From assembly GCA_963920635.1 (NCBI GenBank), contig OY987299.1, forward strand, positions 17,659,401-17,723,400: 64,000 bases of DNA. Reading direction: 5' to 3'. The notes below the pieces were generated by a model. That model had not been told where the DNA came from. It saw only the letters and a program-made list of their open reading frames with translations, and ran no database searches. Source of the stretch: Pseudeuparius sepicola (lineage: Eukaryota > Arthropoda > Insecta > Coleoptera > Anthribidae). The translations under genes and the position numbers were made by a program. The first letter of the stretch is position 1. Each line of letters begins with the position of its first letter. Shown here piece by piece: positions 10,682 to 22,610 of this stretch.

Positions 10682-12449
10682 AATGGGCTCGTATACCAAA
10701 TTTTTTTTATTTTTGCAATGGATAGATATCGCCTTTAAACGTCCGGAAACGCTAAAAAAAAAAACCGGCAACGTTGCCTTCTCCCCTCTTCGTCTTCCGT
10801 CAAATAAAATAACCTGACCTTGCCTGTTAACCTTTATAAATACAACCGCTATCAAACTATCAATAGTTGTCTGAAAACGTTTCTACCTGCGAAAATTATC
10901 AGCCCTTTACCCAATGCGTTAGCAGAAAATAAGCAAGTGATCTTTAGTTATTTACTAGTTTGCGCGTCGTTATAATAGTGATGGAGGTTGTTCGTTCACT
11001 CTTGTGAAAACTCCAGCAGACACTCTGGAAAATTGTTTTTATCGACACCGACGAAATTCACCGAAAACGGTGGTTGGAAATAGTTGGCCTTCCAATGAGG
11101 AAAACGTTTTTATATTGTTACGAAGACCATTTCAACGTAAGTACATATTATCTGTTATAGATAGTTTGAAGCACTTTTACTTCTTTTTTTAATACTTACT
11201 TACTGTCTTGGGGTTATTACTTAAGACTACCTACATCTACCTGAATGTAATAAACCTCAAAATAACTCCTGTTAATAATTTATATTACATGTAGAGATTA
11301 AAAGTGTATACTAATATTAAGTTCTTACTTACTCTTTAATCGAGCACCTTTTATTGCAATAATTTCTGTAAAAGAATAGTAAGATACATTTTTCTTTTTT
11401 TTTTAGCTTGAGCGTGATTCTAAGAATTGCCTGTTCTTCAACACTGTGGGAAGCAAGATTATCTTGAAAAAGGAAGTTGTGCCTCAGCGCTACATAAAAA
11501 GCATAAAAAGCAAACTAATTGCTTCCCTTTCAATTCATGTAGAGAGGATAATAAGACGAATTCGAGAATTTGCAAAGCTCGATATACATTCCAGGGTAAA
11601 TCATCAATTAATATAGGTACCTTTTAGATCATATAATGGTTATTGTGTGAGGCCTTTAATTTTATGAAATATATTTAAGTTAAATAAGTTGTATTGTAAA
11701 TGATTGCTCAATAAACTGTAAATTATTTTGTGTTCATTCTTTCCCTAATTGGTTACCTTTTTAGTAAAGTTTGAATAATAATTCACGTCTAAAGTGATAT
11801 TTTCATTTTCTTTTTGTTAATGACAAATATTCAGAACCTAAAAAGAAGAAACGAACACACCATTTCCAATTCCACAAGGTAATATGGCAGATTGTCCGAT
11901 GTCGCGTTCACTAATCCTTGCTCCATACTTTGAAAAGTTCGATTTGCTATGTAAAAGACTATTCAAATAATAACACAAACTTGCAGTGCAAATTTGAACT
12001 GTATAAGTAAGTTCTAACGCGTCAGACGTTGAGTGTCAAATGAATCCTCGTAAATAAGCAGTATTGCCAAACTTCCATGGCCGTTTATCTGGCGACGGGG
12101 GTCGTATAGAATGTATTAATATAATGATAACATTTTTGTTAATTACCCTGATCTGCATTGAAATTATATTGAAAGACATTAACAATAATAAATTCTTTTA
12201 ATAAAAGGTACATCAGGTATTTAATAATACCATAATATGCTAACAAACTAGATCAGAATTCCAGTAAAAATTATGAAATACCACTTGTATAAGGAAGGGC
12301 AACTGCGTCACAACCTATGGCGGGAAAGTATTATTTATAAAATTACAGCAAATCTGAAAAAAATGAAAGACATGGGTCGATTTTTTTGTCATTTTCTACC
12401 GATAGATAAAAAAAAATTCATATTTTTGTCCGAAGTATATGAGCCCATT
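10682..12449 (+). mobile_element. Nested DNA transposon with THAP/ISL2EU-type remnant
   Basis: The insert begins AATGGGCTCGTATAC and ends with the imperfect inverse GTATATGAGCCCATT. The sister foldback lacks it: there GAGCAAAACT runs straight into TTAATAGCCGTGG. It contains a decayed gene (10983-11616) followed by AATAAA near 11710. The 15-bp inverted ends and the empty-site comparison support a separate transposition into the foldback. Confidence 0.65.
10983..11616 (+). pseudogene. THAP + DDE transposase C-terminus pseudogene
   Basis: Exon 1 (to 11136, donor GTAAGT) shows the first part of a THAP finger in one frame (HSCENSSRHSGKLFL) and the rest in another (RKRWLEIVGLP, then YCYEDHFN), so one frameshift lies near 11030. 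Exon 2 (11407-11616, acceptor TTTTTTTAG) continues LERDSKNCLFFNTVGSKIIL, with the TVGSKIILKK block usual after insect THAP fingers, then SIHVERIIRRIREF, a motif of the C-terminal end of ISL2EU-type (DDE_Tnp_4) transposases, and a stop. The catalytic DDE core is missing, so this is an internally deleted, dead transposase. ISL2EU assignment rests on the HVER..RIREF motif; other THAP-carrying superfamilies cannot be excluded. Confidence 0.65.
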
Positions 12450-13730
12450 AATTTAATAGCCGTAGCATGTTTATTTTAAGAGATAAGACAAAATTTTCAT
12501 ATTGAAAATTAATGAAAATTGATATTACCAAGATGCTTTATGCAACTGGGTACTCAGATAGTTTCAGAAATTTACACAGGGTCTTCGGCTCTCTTGATGC
12601 TATAAAATGTTTTTTGTTTATTTCTTATTAAGCGATTTTCTCGCTTATTTTGGGCCGCACAGAAAATACTTAAGAAAATAAAATATGGCAATTTTGGTCA
12701 GGCAGGCGATGCTAAAAAAAGAAATGGGCCTCCATCCCCAACTTTTTGCGCTGTGCTAAAAAAACTTCAAATCGACAAAAATTTTCATGCCCTCAAGACA
12801 GCCGAAGACCCTGTGTAATTTGCTGAAACTATCTGAGCACCTTGATGGATAACGCTTGTCAATGCCATCAATTTTCGATATAAAAGTATCCCTATATCTT
12901 TTAAAATAAACATTCCACGGCTATTAATAGTTTTGCTCAGTTTGAGTTTTTTTTATATTGCGCGACAAGTTGGCCACGTATGCCAATTTCTTTTTCAGCA
13001 CCACATAGCTATCCAAAATTGCCACATTTTTGTTCCTTACGTTTTTTTTTGTAGCGCGCAAAATAAGCGAGAAAATTGCGGTGGTAGTTCTAAAAAAATC
13101 ATCCTGTATATTGTTGTAATCAAAAAAATTAGCTCGTTCAAAATATCAAAAAATATACACGGTGTTCATTATTAAAAATGAAAAAAATGTTTTGTGCTTC
13201 ATTTACAGCCACAGACAGCCTGTATAACCCACATAGCCCGATAGTTACCTTTACGACTTTTAGATAAAACTTTTTTTCTATCTGCAAAAATTAGAGAAAT
13301 AATTATAGGAAGGGTCGGAGTTTTCTTGTGATGATTGTACACTACTGTAAAGGGTGTCCCCGTTGACATGATAAACCCAATTTGCTACGTAATTTTAAAG
13401 AGAAATTGATAGTTCAAATCGAAACTGGTGTAGAATTTTCCGAGGCATTCGAATATGACGTCAGACTTAATATACAGCGAGTTGTTAAAAAGGTTTTTTT
13501 TTTGTCAGTTGTCATTTTTGACTTCCGGTTTGACCGGAAGTGAGCATCACTTGAGACACCCTGTATATTTTGCGTTTTTTAGGTTTGTTTTATTCCCCCA
13601 ATTCCAATCATATTATAGTTTTATATAGTTATCTCTGGTTGAAAAATAGAAATCCTTCTTTTTCTGGTCCACCCTATATTGAGAGGACACCCTAATTGGA
13701 AAAATTAAATATTAAATAAATACTCCCAAG

Positions 13731-14064
13731 GACGAAAACGAAAATGAAGAGGCGGAAGAGGATATCGCCGTTGCTATGGAGACGGAATCATTGGACGACC
13801 AGGAAGTCTCCAATTTAGCCAACAACATATCGAACAGCCTGAACAGTTCGTCGCAGCAGGGGCTTACCGGCAAGGGCCGAAAACACCCGTTCTTCCAGAG
13901 ATCGGAATCCACCTTGTGCCTGGGCTGTCCACCGCCCGACCCGTTTGAGACGCCCATGTCGGAGGCGCTGCCGCTGGCCGATCAGCCGCATTTGTTGCAA
14001 CCGAACGCTCGTCGCGAGGAGCTCTTCGGAATACCGAAACAACCGGTCACCCTACACTCTACAG
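13731..14064 (+). CDS. hyd: hyd exon D
   Basis: Acceptor CCCAAG leads into an acidic run ([11 protein letters not shown]), then [20 protein letters not shown] and [19 protein letters not shown]. Vertebrate UBR5 has HPFFRRSDS, FLGC, and [18 protein letters not shown] in the same order after an acidic DNEDSEHEND stretch. It leaves in phase 1 at donor GTAGGT. A short exon between C and D cannot be ruled out because the linker length varies among species. Confidence 0.95.
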
Positions 14065-16549
14065 GTAGGTGACATAAGAGGTTTTTTAGGTTTGGAATGA
14101 CATAATTTATTGACGGCACAACAACAAAGAAACGTCGACAACTTACTGCACTCGTAAAATTATGGGACCTTTGTTTTTTTTTTCTTTTTGCGCAGGTCCC
14201 CGTATTTGTTGATTTTTTATAAGAGCTAAAATACAGGCTGATGAACAACCCTGTATATCTAATTAGTTGTCTGGCATTATTATTTCATTGAAGAGCTTGA
14301 CAATAAGAACAATGGGCTAATACACATTTTTTTTAGTTGTCTATCCAATTGTATGTGGTATTTAAAAAAAATGTCGGCAGGGATTTACTCGAAAAAAATT
14401 AAAATTTTGTACGCATGCGCATTAGCTCCCTCTTCGTTGATGTCAAAAGCCAAGCCTTCGTCAAAGTCAAAACCAAAACCAACCGGTCATTACAAAATAA
14501 ACCTAATTTTACTTACTTCTCCATTTACATTGCGACAAATCCTTTCTCACAGTAGAAGTAAAAAGTGTTTTGTGCTATTGTGCTTTGTTGTATTAATACC
14601 AGAGACAACTCGAGAGAAATTATTTCTGCTTGCGTTTTGGCAAAATCAATGGCTGGCATCAGTAATCATTCAAACTAATAAAAAAAAAATCTTTTCTATT
14701 ACTAATGATCCTTGTTCACTAAATCAAATTTCGATATTTCTTACTACTAGAAACCCCCTCAGAATCTTTTTCATCAATACCTAATTTTGTTTTAACTAAA
14801 AAAAAATATATATAAAAATTTTAAATTGCGCGCCTTAATTTGGAGCGATGAAATTGCTTTGCGACTATAGTCTATCCAAGTTACAGCGGCAGTAGATATA
14901 AACAAAGTCACATGACCGCATTGCGATCGATTACCAGGGTCTGACTAATGAGATTTCCAGTGGCTTGTAATTCTGAACTAATCCTTTTAGAAGTTCTAAA
15001 AATTGTGTTTTTACCTTTCGTGGATCTTTATAAATTTCCGTAAATTAAGTAGCAAAATAAATTTACAGAATATACTGCTTGCGATCCGATCTAAAATATG
15101 CAGGAAACTCGACTGAGGGAAGAGCCGGCCCTGTATTCTGCTCGCCGCTAATCACTTGACATTTTATGACGGCCAGACCAATAAGAGAATAGGTCACGTG
15201 GTGGCCACTGTTTTGATCCACTGCCTCTGTAACTTGGATAGACTTTAGTAATCGAAGCCCCAAAAATTCAATCTCCATTCTAATCTCAGATGTGCACATT
15301 GAATCGAAATAGATTCTCTAGAGAAAGACAGTTGTATAAACGGTTGTCCGAACTCAACCCTATAGGCGCAGGTAGTTGTTTTGTGGGTCGTGTGTCGTGT
15401 CTAACAATCTGTAGCCTGATCATGTCATTCTGCCATTCTTTAATGTAAACCGAACTAATAATAAAACTAAATGTTTTTCTGAAAACCTGCACAGTTAAAG
15501 TCTATATCATATGCTGGATTGAAATTAAACTCGATTGGTCTTGTAATAAGGATGGTGCTAGGCACTTATTTAGCATTATCAGTAAATATTGTTACCTCCC
15601 TGAAGAACTGAAAAAAGTGACTGAAAAAGATCCCGTAATTGAAACAAGGAATATTTTTGCCATCCGGAAAACCTTTTGATAGCCCCGTTAGGGGATGACA
15701 GAAAACACATTCGAGAGTTAGCTTTAAGAATAATTGTAAAATGAAGAAGATCAACGGCAAAAACCAACAATGTCAGAATATTTCGAGTTAATAAATTAAA
15801 TTTTGATTGTCAAGTTGGTGACCATTCTGCAAGTAACTTTTAACTCAAAAAAGGGAAATACATTGCGATTTTGGTATATTATTAAATTAATTCATATTGT
15901 GGTTGTTTTTTAATTTCTTTTTATGGCCTCTGCGTATTCGCCACCCTATAAATTGTAGGGATAAATCCTAAAGCACACAATCGAGCCCAAGACGTTACGG
16001 TGCCAAAGTGTGGGCTACCACGAAAGACCCACTTGTGCACTGTTGCGTCGCTTCCTGATATTGAGATCATGTGTTATGTCTATTTGAAAGAAAGTCAGGG
16101 ATCAGGTTGTTACTACGTCTAGTCTGGTCAACACTGAGACCTGGACCAACATTCTCCCTGACATAGACCAAACAATGCAAAATAAAGATACTCAGGAAAG
16201 TTAAAATATTTAAAATTTAAAATGAAGCATTATCGACATTTATCCCTATAACCAACACCATACTAAAGCTCAGCTTTTAGTTTTTCCACATTATAACTTC
16301 TGCATTCATGTAGTATCACATACACATACCGGGCCGAATTTGACATAAATTATCCGCTCATAACTTCACAATGAAACAGAGGACATCAAAGTTATTACGC
16401 TTTCAACGTAATTTGTGTAAACTTCCAGTTGAGTATTCCTAAATAAGGGTTTTTGCAATAATTTTCTATTCACCAAGTTTCCGGTAGTCCATTTCTTATG
16501 TCCCTCACGTTTGGTTTCCGCGCCCTGAATCACCACGCACATCTTCTAG
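14065..16549 (+). other. hyd intron with one MITE
   Basis: The only clear element is the MITE at 14869-15244. A moderately GC-rich block at about 15930-16200 shows no open frame or match I recognise. A reading frame at 14353-14784 with a CFVLLC pair and downstream W vaguely resembles a THAP finger but is not supported. The remainder is AT-rich. Confidence 0.5.
14869..15244 (-). mobile_element. MITE family AGTCTATCCAAG, copy 2 (inverted)
   Basis: This is the same element as 7963-8341 but in the opposite orientation, 376 bp, with ends AGTCTATCCAAGTTACAG and the inverse. Both copies are followed by TTAGTA at their right-hand end. Together they form an inverted pair flanking hyd exons C and D. 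Confidence 0.85.
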
Positions 16550-16909
16550 GTTCCGCTACCGAAAACCCCCTAGAATCCCTCCCCACCAAATTAAGCCTGT
16601 CCACGAGGACGGCAGATTTCGCGATGAAACAACCCGCCCAAGCAAACCACCCGATATCCACCTCCCTTAACGTGATGGGCCCCAACCCCCTAACATACCC
16701 AAAGAACTACAACCCCGAGGCCATGGACGTCGGTCGGAAGGCCGCCTCCGAGTCCAGGGAGGTGCAGACGGAGGCGGCGAGCGGGCCACCGGCATTCGAG
16801 GCGGCGCCCGCGGCGGGGCCGAGCAGTTTGCCGAAATCGCCGGGCGATCTCAAGAAGAGGCCGATGCAGCCGTTCGAGAGCCTCTTGGCCGCTATAGGTA
16901 ATATCTCAG
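16550..16909 (+). CDS. hyd: hyd exon E: Pro/Ala-rich linker, tandem donor
   Basis: Acceptor CTTCTAG, phase 1 entry, then SATENPLESLPTKLSLSTRT; LPTK also occurs in vertebrate UBR5 at the equivalent place. The rest is a fast-evolving Pro/Ala/Glu-rich linker rich in GC. Two donors 12 bp apart keep the frame: ATAG|GTAATA at 16897/16898 and CTCAG|GTAAGA at 16909/16910. The second is the better consensus and would add four residues (GNIS or similar). I chose 16909. Confidence 0.9.
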
Positions 16910-18280
16910 GTAAGAGGTGTGGAAACCTAATTTATTTTGGATAGCATTCAAAATTGCGAATGGTAAGATGATGGAATCCGTTTTGGCGAACAAGCTGTTT
17001 GATGTCGTCGTTCAGAATAAATTAGGTTGGGTACATTTGGGGCTTTTGTCTTCCATTTGACGAATATTCGACAAGGCAGACAGAAGCCCGGTTGTCATCT
17101 GTAAGTTGATTGCTTTTGGAAATTTTGCATTTTTAGAGGTTTCAGAGTTGCAGTGTAAATTTTACAGATGCCAACAATTTTAGCCAGGATAAATTACTAA
17201 TTTTTTGCCTATGGGGATAAATATATTTTTGGGCCATGTTCATGGTGCAAGATGTACATTATAAGTAAAAGTTGTTTTCAATTCCTGGCTCAAAGTTAGT
17301 AGTCCTGGCAATGCTATAATTATTATTATCATTTGTATGGTTTACGCATTGTCTTAGAAGAAATTAATAAAGGCGAACTTCATTTATTTTCTATAAAAGT
17401 AAAGTTTATTTTCCATTGAAAATGTTGAAACTTCAATAAAAAAATTTTTGTTGGACAGACAAATTATACAAACTCCATTTGACATTGACGAGAGATTCCT
17501 ACGTACTAGAGCCCCTTCATCAAGAAGAAACTAGTAATATATCGAATAGTCTAATCGTTAAAGGCTAAAAAGCGGGCTTACCTAACAAATTCTGGGCTAG
17601 TTCCAATCTTTGTGTATGTCCATGTATTTTGGGGTGTTCAATATGAATCTGGGGTTATCAAAAAAAAAAAATTGCCAGAAGTCTTTTTCTAGCATGCATT
17701 TTGTCTGTTTTCGGCAAAACCTTACCGTTTACAAAAATAAAGTACATAAAATTGCCTACAATTTACGTCCTTACACTTTTTCCCGCAAAGTGAACTATTA
17801 AGGGGCGATCGGATGTAATTTGATTTAGACTTTTGAAAAAAAAAACTAAAAATACTACACATAGACTCTCAGAACCTTTGGTGAAATTTCGGCATGAAAT
17901 TTTACCTAAAAACGAACAGCTAAATTAAAATACCTGAACTTAGTATCTAATCCTAAGAATTATTGTAAGGCATTAGAATATATCTGTTTTAGTTCCATGT
18001 GCCTAGCTGTGTTTAATCTATGCTTCCGGCCATTTCTCTTTTTTTGTATAATGTCAGATTCGTGCATCCCAAAATACATGAAAGCTAGGTTCATACAGTC
18101 GCAAATTTCAAATTGCAAAAATGGCTATGATTGAATGAAGAGAAAATGAAGAGAAAACCCAAATGCTACAATTTTATCCGTACCTAGCCTACTATCAATC
18201 AAGTCCACTAATAAAAATTAATTCTAAATCGATTCAACAGGTAACGCTCTAAATTATTAGGTTTATATATCGATTCTTCT

Positions 18281-18949
18281 CTAAATTGGAAAAATCAAGT
18301 TGACTATGTGTGTCGTAAATGTGCATCGATATATTTTGCACTCAAGAGACTAAGATTGATCGCAGGTGAGCATTCTGCAAGAATCTTCTACTCTTAAAAT
18401 TTTGAATCAATTCTTAGATATGGTATAGTGTGCTGGGGCATGCCAAGTGAATCAAGAAGAGTTTTTTTGCTTCAAAAGCGTGCAATTAGAAATCTTTTTG
18501 GCTTGAGTTATCTTGAGTCTTGCAGAAGTACCTTTATCAGTAAACGTTTGTTAACTTTCCCATACCTTTTTATTGTGGAGCTTCTTAAATTTGTGAAAGG
18601 TAATCTACATGAATTCGTCAACTTAAATCAATATCACGATTACAACACCAGACATGGTTCAGACGTACAATACACTGCTCACAGGCTAACACTCTTCGAA
18701 TCCAACCCTTACTACAGTGGTGCAATTCTTTATAATAAACTACCGAATTATATAAAGAACAAAGAGTTTAAAACATATGTTAAATTGATAAAATCAGTGC
18801 TCCTTTTATAGCATAGATGAATATATTATGCATTTTGATTTTACAAATTCTGTACATGAATAATCTACTACTGCACTGACTTCTAATATATCCCTGTTTG
18901 TGATAACTGTGATCAATAAACTATTATTATTATTATTATTATTATTATT
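18281..18949 (+). pseudogene. 5'-truncated non-LTR retrotransposon, RT C-terminus
   Basis: One frame reads LNWKNQVDYVCRK, then after one stop (TAA near 18400) ILRYGIVCWG, QKRAIRNLFGL, LTFPYLFIVELLKFV and YNTRHGSD, ending in a stop at 18811. These blocks are the usual C-terminal tail of insect Jockey/CR1-like reverse transcriptase proteins. AATAAA and an (ATT)n tract at 18913-18949 close the element. It is dead on arrival: 5' truncated, with one stop. Confidence 0.85.
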
Positions 18950-19049
18950 GGTTAATTTGAACTGACAATATTCTCGCATAGAAAAGATTAAATTTATCTT
19001 GAATTCGCAAAATTGAAATCTGTGGGTAAGTTAAGTTTGGTTCAAATTT

Positions 19050-19634
19050 TGGTGAATAAGAACAACACAGATAACGGAAAAACTTACGAATGGTACAAAA
19101 CCCGCGAATATTTTTACTGGCGAACGTTTCAACCAGTTTGAACGATCCGGAAAACCTTTACTATCACATTGACACCCGGAAGCTAAATTTACCTGAGTCC
19201 ACACATAGACGCTGCAATAACCAGCTGATTATACCAAAATACCAAATTGAAAAGTGTTTACATGACGTTTTTAATTATTATTAAAATGAGTTTTAGTCAT
19301 AATTATTGTTATTTTAACCAGCTGATTATACCAAAATACCAAATTGAAAAGTGTTTATATGACGTTTTTAATTATTATTAAAATGAGTTTTAGTCATAAT
19401 TATTGTTATTTGTATGAGTATAATAGTGATTGCAATAGGGTTTTTATTTTGCTCTTTTTTCATATCACTTTGGTAACTTTTACCATAATAAATCAATGAG
19501 TGACATCATTAACGGGTTGTGACGCATATATGCCAATAATAATGTTATAGCCATGGATAAGAGAAAATTCCTAGGGATTTTGTGAAGAATTGTCATCTGA
19601 CAAAATCCTGACTTCTTACAGTAATCGGGGTATA
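19050..19634 (+). repeat. AAGAAGTCC MITE family, copy with internal duplication
   Basis: The copy runs from AAGAACAACACAGATAACGG to the terminus TTACAGTAATCGGGGTATA, matching the inverse of 57777-58250. A block of about 97 bp starting AACCAGCTGATTATACC occurs twice in tandem (about 19217-19313 and 19317-19411) with one base difference. It abuts the next element directly. Confidence 0.75.
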
Positions 19635-21087
19635 CAGGATGATTTTTTTAGGTCTACCACCGCCATTTTCTCGCTTATTTTACGCCTTACAAAAAAAGCA
19701 TAAGAAACAAAAATGTTGCGATTTTGGACAGCTACAGTAAAATTATTTTAAGAAGTCCTTACTGGGACTGTCAAATGGTAATTTCGCCCTCCTAAGTTGG
19801 CATTAATGTAGCAAAAAAAGCAACCGGGTCATAAGCCCGGGTCAGTAACGAGCCCATTTGCACAATGAATAACTACTAATTACACGAACAAGAACAACAT
19901 AGATAACGGTAAAACTCATGAAACGTATAAATACCCATTTTCACTGCACAAAGTTTGAACCCTTTTGAACGATCCGGAAAACCTTCACTGTCACTTTCAC
20001 AACACCGAAACAAAATTCGCCTGAGTCCGCCCCATAGATGCTGGCGCAAGTGGATGATTTTAACAAAATACCAAAATGAAAGTGTTTCCATGACGTTTGA
20101 AATCATTATTAAAATGAGTTGTAGTCATAGTTATTTTTATTTGTAGCGGTATAATCGTGATTGGCAATAGGGTTGTTATCTTATTATGTTCTTTTTTCGT
20201 ATCACTTGGGTAACTTCTCACATCATAAATCAATGAGTGACGTCATTAACTGGTTGAGACACATATACCATTGTTATGCCCATAGTTAACAGAAAATTTC
20301 TAGGGATTTTGTGGAGACTGTCATCTGACAAAATCGGGACTTCTTACAGTAATCGGGGTATAAGTGGTGCTACAAAAGAAATCGGCATCCATGGCCAACT
20401 TGTCGCGCAATATTAAAAAAATCTCAAATTGAGCAAAACTCTTAATAGCCGTGGAATGTTTATTTTAAGAGACAGAGGAAAACTTTTATATTGAAAATAT
20501 ATGGCACTGAGAAGCTTTATTCATCCACGTAATCAGATAGTTTCAGCAAATTACACAGGGCCTTCGGCTCTCTTGAGGCTATGAAAATTTTTTTGATTTA
20601 TTTCTTATTAAGCGATTTTCTCGCTTATTTTAGTCTGCACAGAAAATACGTAAGAAAACAAAATATGATAATTTTGGTCAGCGAGGCGACTTTAAAAAAG
20701 GAATGGACCTCCATGCCCAACTTTTCGCACTGTACTAAGAAAACTTAGAATCGACAAAAATTTTCATGGGTCTCAAGAGAGCCGAAGACCCTGTGTAATT
20801 TGCTGAAACTATGTCAACTACGTGGATGGACAAAGCTTCTCAGTGCCATCAATTTTCAATATAAAAGTTTTCCTCTGTCTCTTAAAATAAACATTCCACG
20901 GCTATTAATAGTTTTGCTCAATTTGAGGTTTTTTTAATATTGCGCGACAAGTTGACCATAGATGCCGATTTCTTTTGCAGCACCACTTAGCTGTCCAAAA
21001 TTGCAACATTTTTGTTTCTTACGCTTTTTTTGTAGGGCGCAAAATAAGCGAGAAAATCGCGGTGGTAGACCTAAAAAAATCATCCTG
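19635..21087. mobile_element. CAGGATGATT foldback element, copy 2
   Basis: The ends CAGGATGATTTTTTTAGG and CCTAAAAAAATCATCCTG are flanked by TA. Long subterminal segments (CTCGCTTATTTT, GCAACATTTTTGTTTCTTAC, TTGTCGCGCAATATTAAAAA) occur once in each orientation, so most of the element can fold back. A 625-bp unrelated repeat interrupts the left arm at 19737-20361. No coding capacity. Confidence 0.88.
19737..20361 (+). mobile_element. AAGAAGTCC MITE family, full copy nested in a foldback
   Basis: The insertion splits GCTA from AGTGGTGCT, which is continuous in the other arm of the host foldback. The ends carry TAAGAAGTCC and its inverse GGACTTCTTA, as in the full copy at 57777-58413. The wording CGATCCGGAAAACCTTCACT and TCCTAGGGATTTTGTG is shared by all copies. 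Confidence 0.8.
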
Positions 21088-21613
21088 TATATGAAATACA
21101 TGCAACCTTCGTGATTATATTGTGCGGATATTTGCTGCCGCGATTTTTAACTGTATGAAGTTAACTTAAATCTGTGATCTAATTAACCCGAAAAGTTCCT
21201 ATAAAAATTGTAATATTGTTTATTTGAGGAACAGAACTATTTATCAAGAGTATAATATTTTCGAGAATTCCTCTTTATTTTAAAAGAAATGGCTTGTGGC
21301 ATATGGGACAAAATGCTTTGGTAATTGGCAACACCAAACTAGTTTCCAATATCTAATTGAAATTATGTATGGGTCTTTCGGAGGTGTGCAGACCACGACA
21401 GGTACCTGTTTCGGGCTTGTTGGCCCTCATTTGTCCCATATGCCACAAGCCATTTCTTTTAAAATTATAATGAGGACACTAAATATTCATTTTGTTTATT
21501 CCTCTTTATAACCCCAACGATGCGTAATCCAGAAAGCCATGTATTCTAGAAATAACATCTTATAATTACTTTTAACCGATCATAACCGAAATCGATAGGT
21601 TTGCCCTTTCCAG

Positions 21614-21906
21614 GCGAGGTGATGAACGAAAAGCCCCAGGACCTCTCAAAAATACCCATGCCACCCGGAAACAGTCCTTCCGGTGACATCGCCGTCGCTT
21701 CCAGGCCGCAAATCATTGTGTCGCCGAGAAAATCAGATTCGCTGGTCGATTCGAACAGCCAAGAGCACACCTCCGGCTCGTCGGAGGGCTCTGGCTCGCA
21801 AGAACACGGCAGTCAGAGTACCACTGCGAGCAGTTCATTGACGACATCCAGCGGGTCATCGAGAAGTCCCAGCAAGAGTGTGATCGTGAGAGCTGGCTCG
21901 TCTACG
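21614..21906 (+). CDS. hyd: hyd exon F: Ser-rich linker
   Basis: Acceptor CCTTTCCAG, phase 1 entry giving GEVMNEKPQDLSKIPMPPGN, then a Ser/Gly/Thr-rich run and VIVRAGSST before donor GTAAGA (phase 0). I recognise no domain; this is a disordered linker of insect Hyd. The GC-rich codon use and matching phases on both sides support it. Confidence 0.9.
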
Positions 21907-22235
21907 GTAAGAAACGCTAACTTCCTAGGCAACCGATGTCTACCCGTCATATTGCAATTTCCAACAATGCCTATATTAGGAATGGCAGGAAATTAGAATC
22001 ATTCATACGTATGTTACCCACCCTGAATAATAGGGAATGGGGAACTTGCACAATAATTAAATTTGAAAAATATTACTTTCAAACGTAATTTATTGCCATT
22101 AAATGAACCACGGTTCACAAAAACTCATTTTTTATTTTTATGTAATAAATATAAGCAATTGAAAACTGCATAATTCAAATCATTCTTGAAACATGCCCTC
22201 CTTGGTTGTGACTGTGACGTCAAGTAGCTTGTTGG

Positions 22236-22610
22236 TGTGGCGCCACAGAAAATATAGTTCCACAACAGAAAGCTCCTTAACAATAATTAGTAAAGGTTGG
22301 TGACCCAAATATTAAATATTTTTTTGGTTTAGTTTAGTTGGGAAAAGGGTCAAAACGCTATAATAATGGCTATAACAATACCTGTCAAATGGACTCCAAC
22401 TACAGACTCCAAAAATAAGCAGATTGCATTTCTTATGAAATGATATTTTCACAAAATATAATCTTCCCAATTCGTAGATTAGCCAACATTTAATAGTGGA
22501 CCTCAATATCAATGTATTTCGAAAATATTAAGCTTCAAAGTTGGAGTCCATTTGACAGCTGTCATTAAGGAGCTTTCTGTTCTAAATATATTTTCTGTGG
22601 TGGTGGCACC
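22236..22610. repeat. Inverted-repeat element GCCACAGAAAATATA
   Basis: The left part (CCACAGAAAATATAG, AACAGAAAGCTCCTTAA, CTGTCAAATGGACTCCAACT) is mirrored on the right (AGTTGGAGTCCATTTGACAG, TTAAGGAGCTTTCTGTT, ATATTTTCTGTGG). The length is about 375 bp. It is non-coding. Confidence 0.75.

Larger units (their letters stand above)
10502..13106. mobile_element. CAGGATGATT foldback element, copy 1, with nested insertion
   Basis: The ends CAGAATGATTTTTTTAGAAT and the inverse TCTAAAAAAATCATCCTG are flanked by TA (AT is equally possible). Just inside both ends lie TTTTCTCGCTTATTTTGC-type sequences and the motif AACTTGTCGCGCAAT in opposite orientations. A sister copy lies at 19635-21087. Copy 1 is interrupted at 10682-12449 by another element. 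The interior right half also holds an inverted pair around ACACAGGGTCTTCGGCTCTC (about 12575 and 12805). Confidence 0.8.
9341..13730 (+). other. hyd intron with nested transposons
   Basis: After a short hairpin element at 9389-9475, this 4.4-kb intron contains a 47-bp tandem duplication (9931-10024) and a 2.6-kb foldback (10502-13106) with another transposon inside it. A 13.3-13.7 kb stretch with GGTGTCCC-type ends and the hairpin ACTTCCGGTTTGACCGGAAG is probably a further unclassified repeat. Confidence 0.6.
16910..21613 (+). other. hyd intron with LINE remnant and nested repeats
   Basis: From 16950 to 18270 there is AT-rich sequence without a gene. It is followed by a LINE 3' end (18281-18949), a repeat copy (19050-19634) and a foldback (19635-21087) that itself contains another repeat (19737-20361). 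From 21100 to 21600 nothing is recognised apart from a short inverted pair around GGCTTGTGGCATATGGGACA (21290 and 21440). Confidence 0.55.

Noticed and set aside
13815..14042. Minus-strand frame over hyd exon D
   Set aside because: Shadow of the real exon, no similarity of its own.
14353..14784. 143-codon plus-strand frame with a CFVLLC pair and later Trp, THAP-like at a stretch
   Set aside because: The second C..H pair of a THAP finger is missing and the rest is low-information AT-rich sequence.
15930..16200. Possible mitochondrial or RNA-gene insertion
   Set aside because: It is somewhat GC-rich, but no conserved rRNA, tRNA or mitochondrial protein segment could be recognised on either strand.
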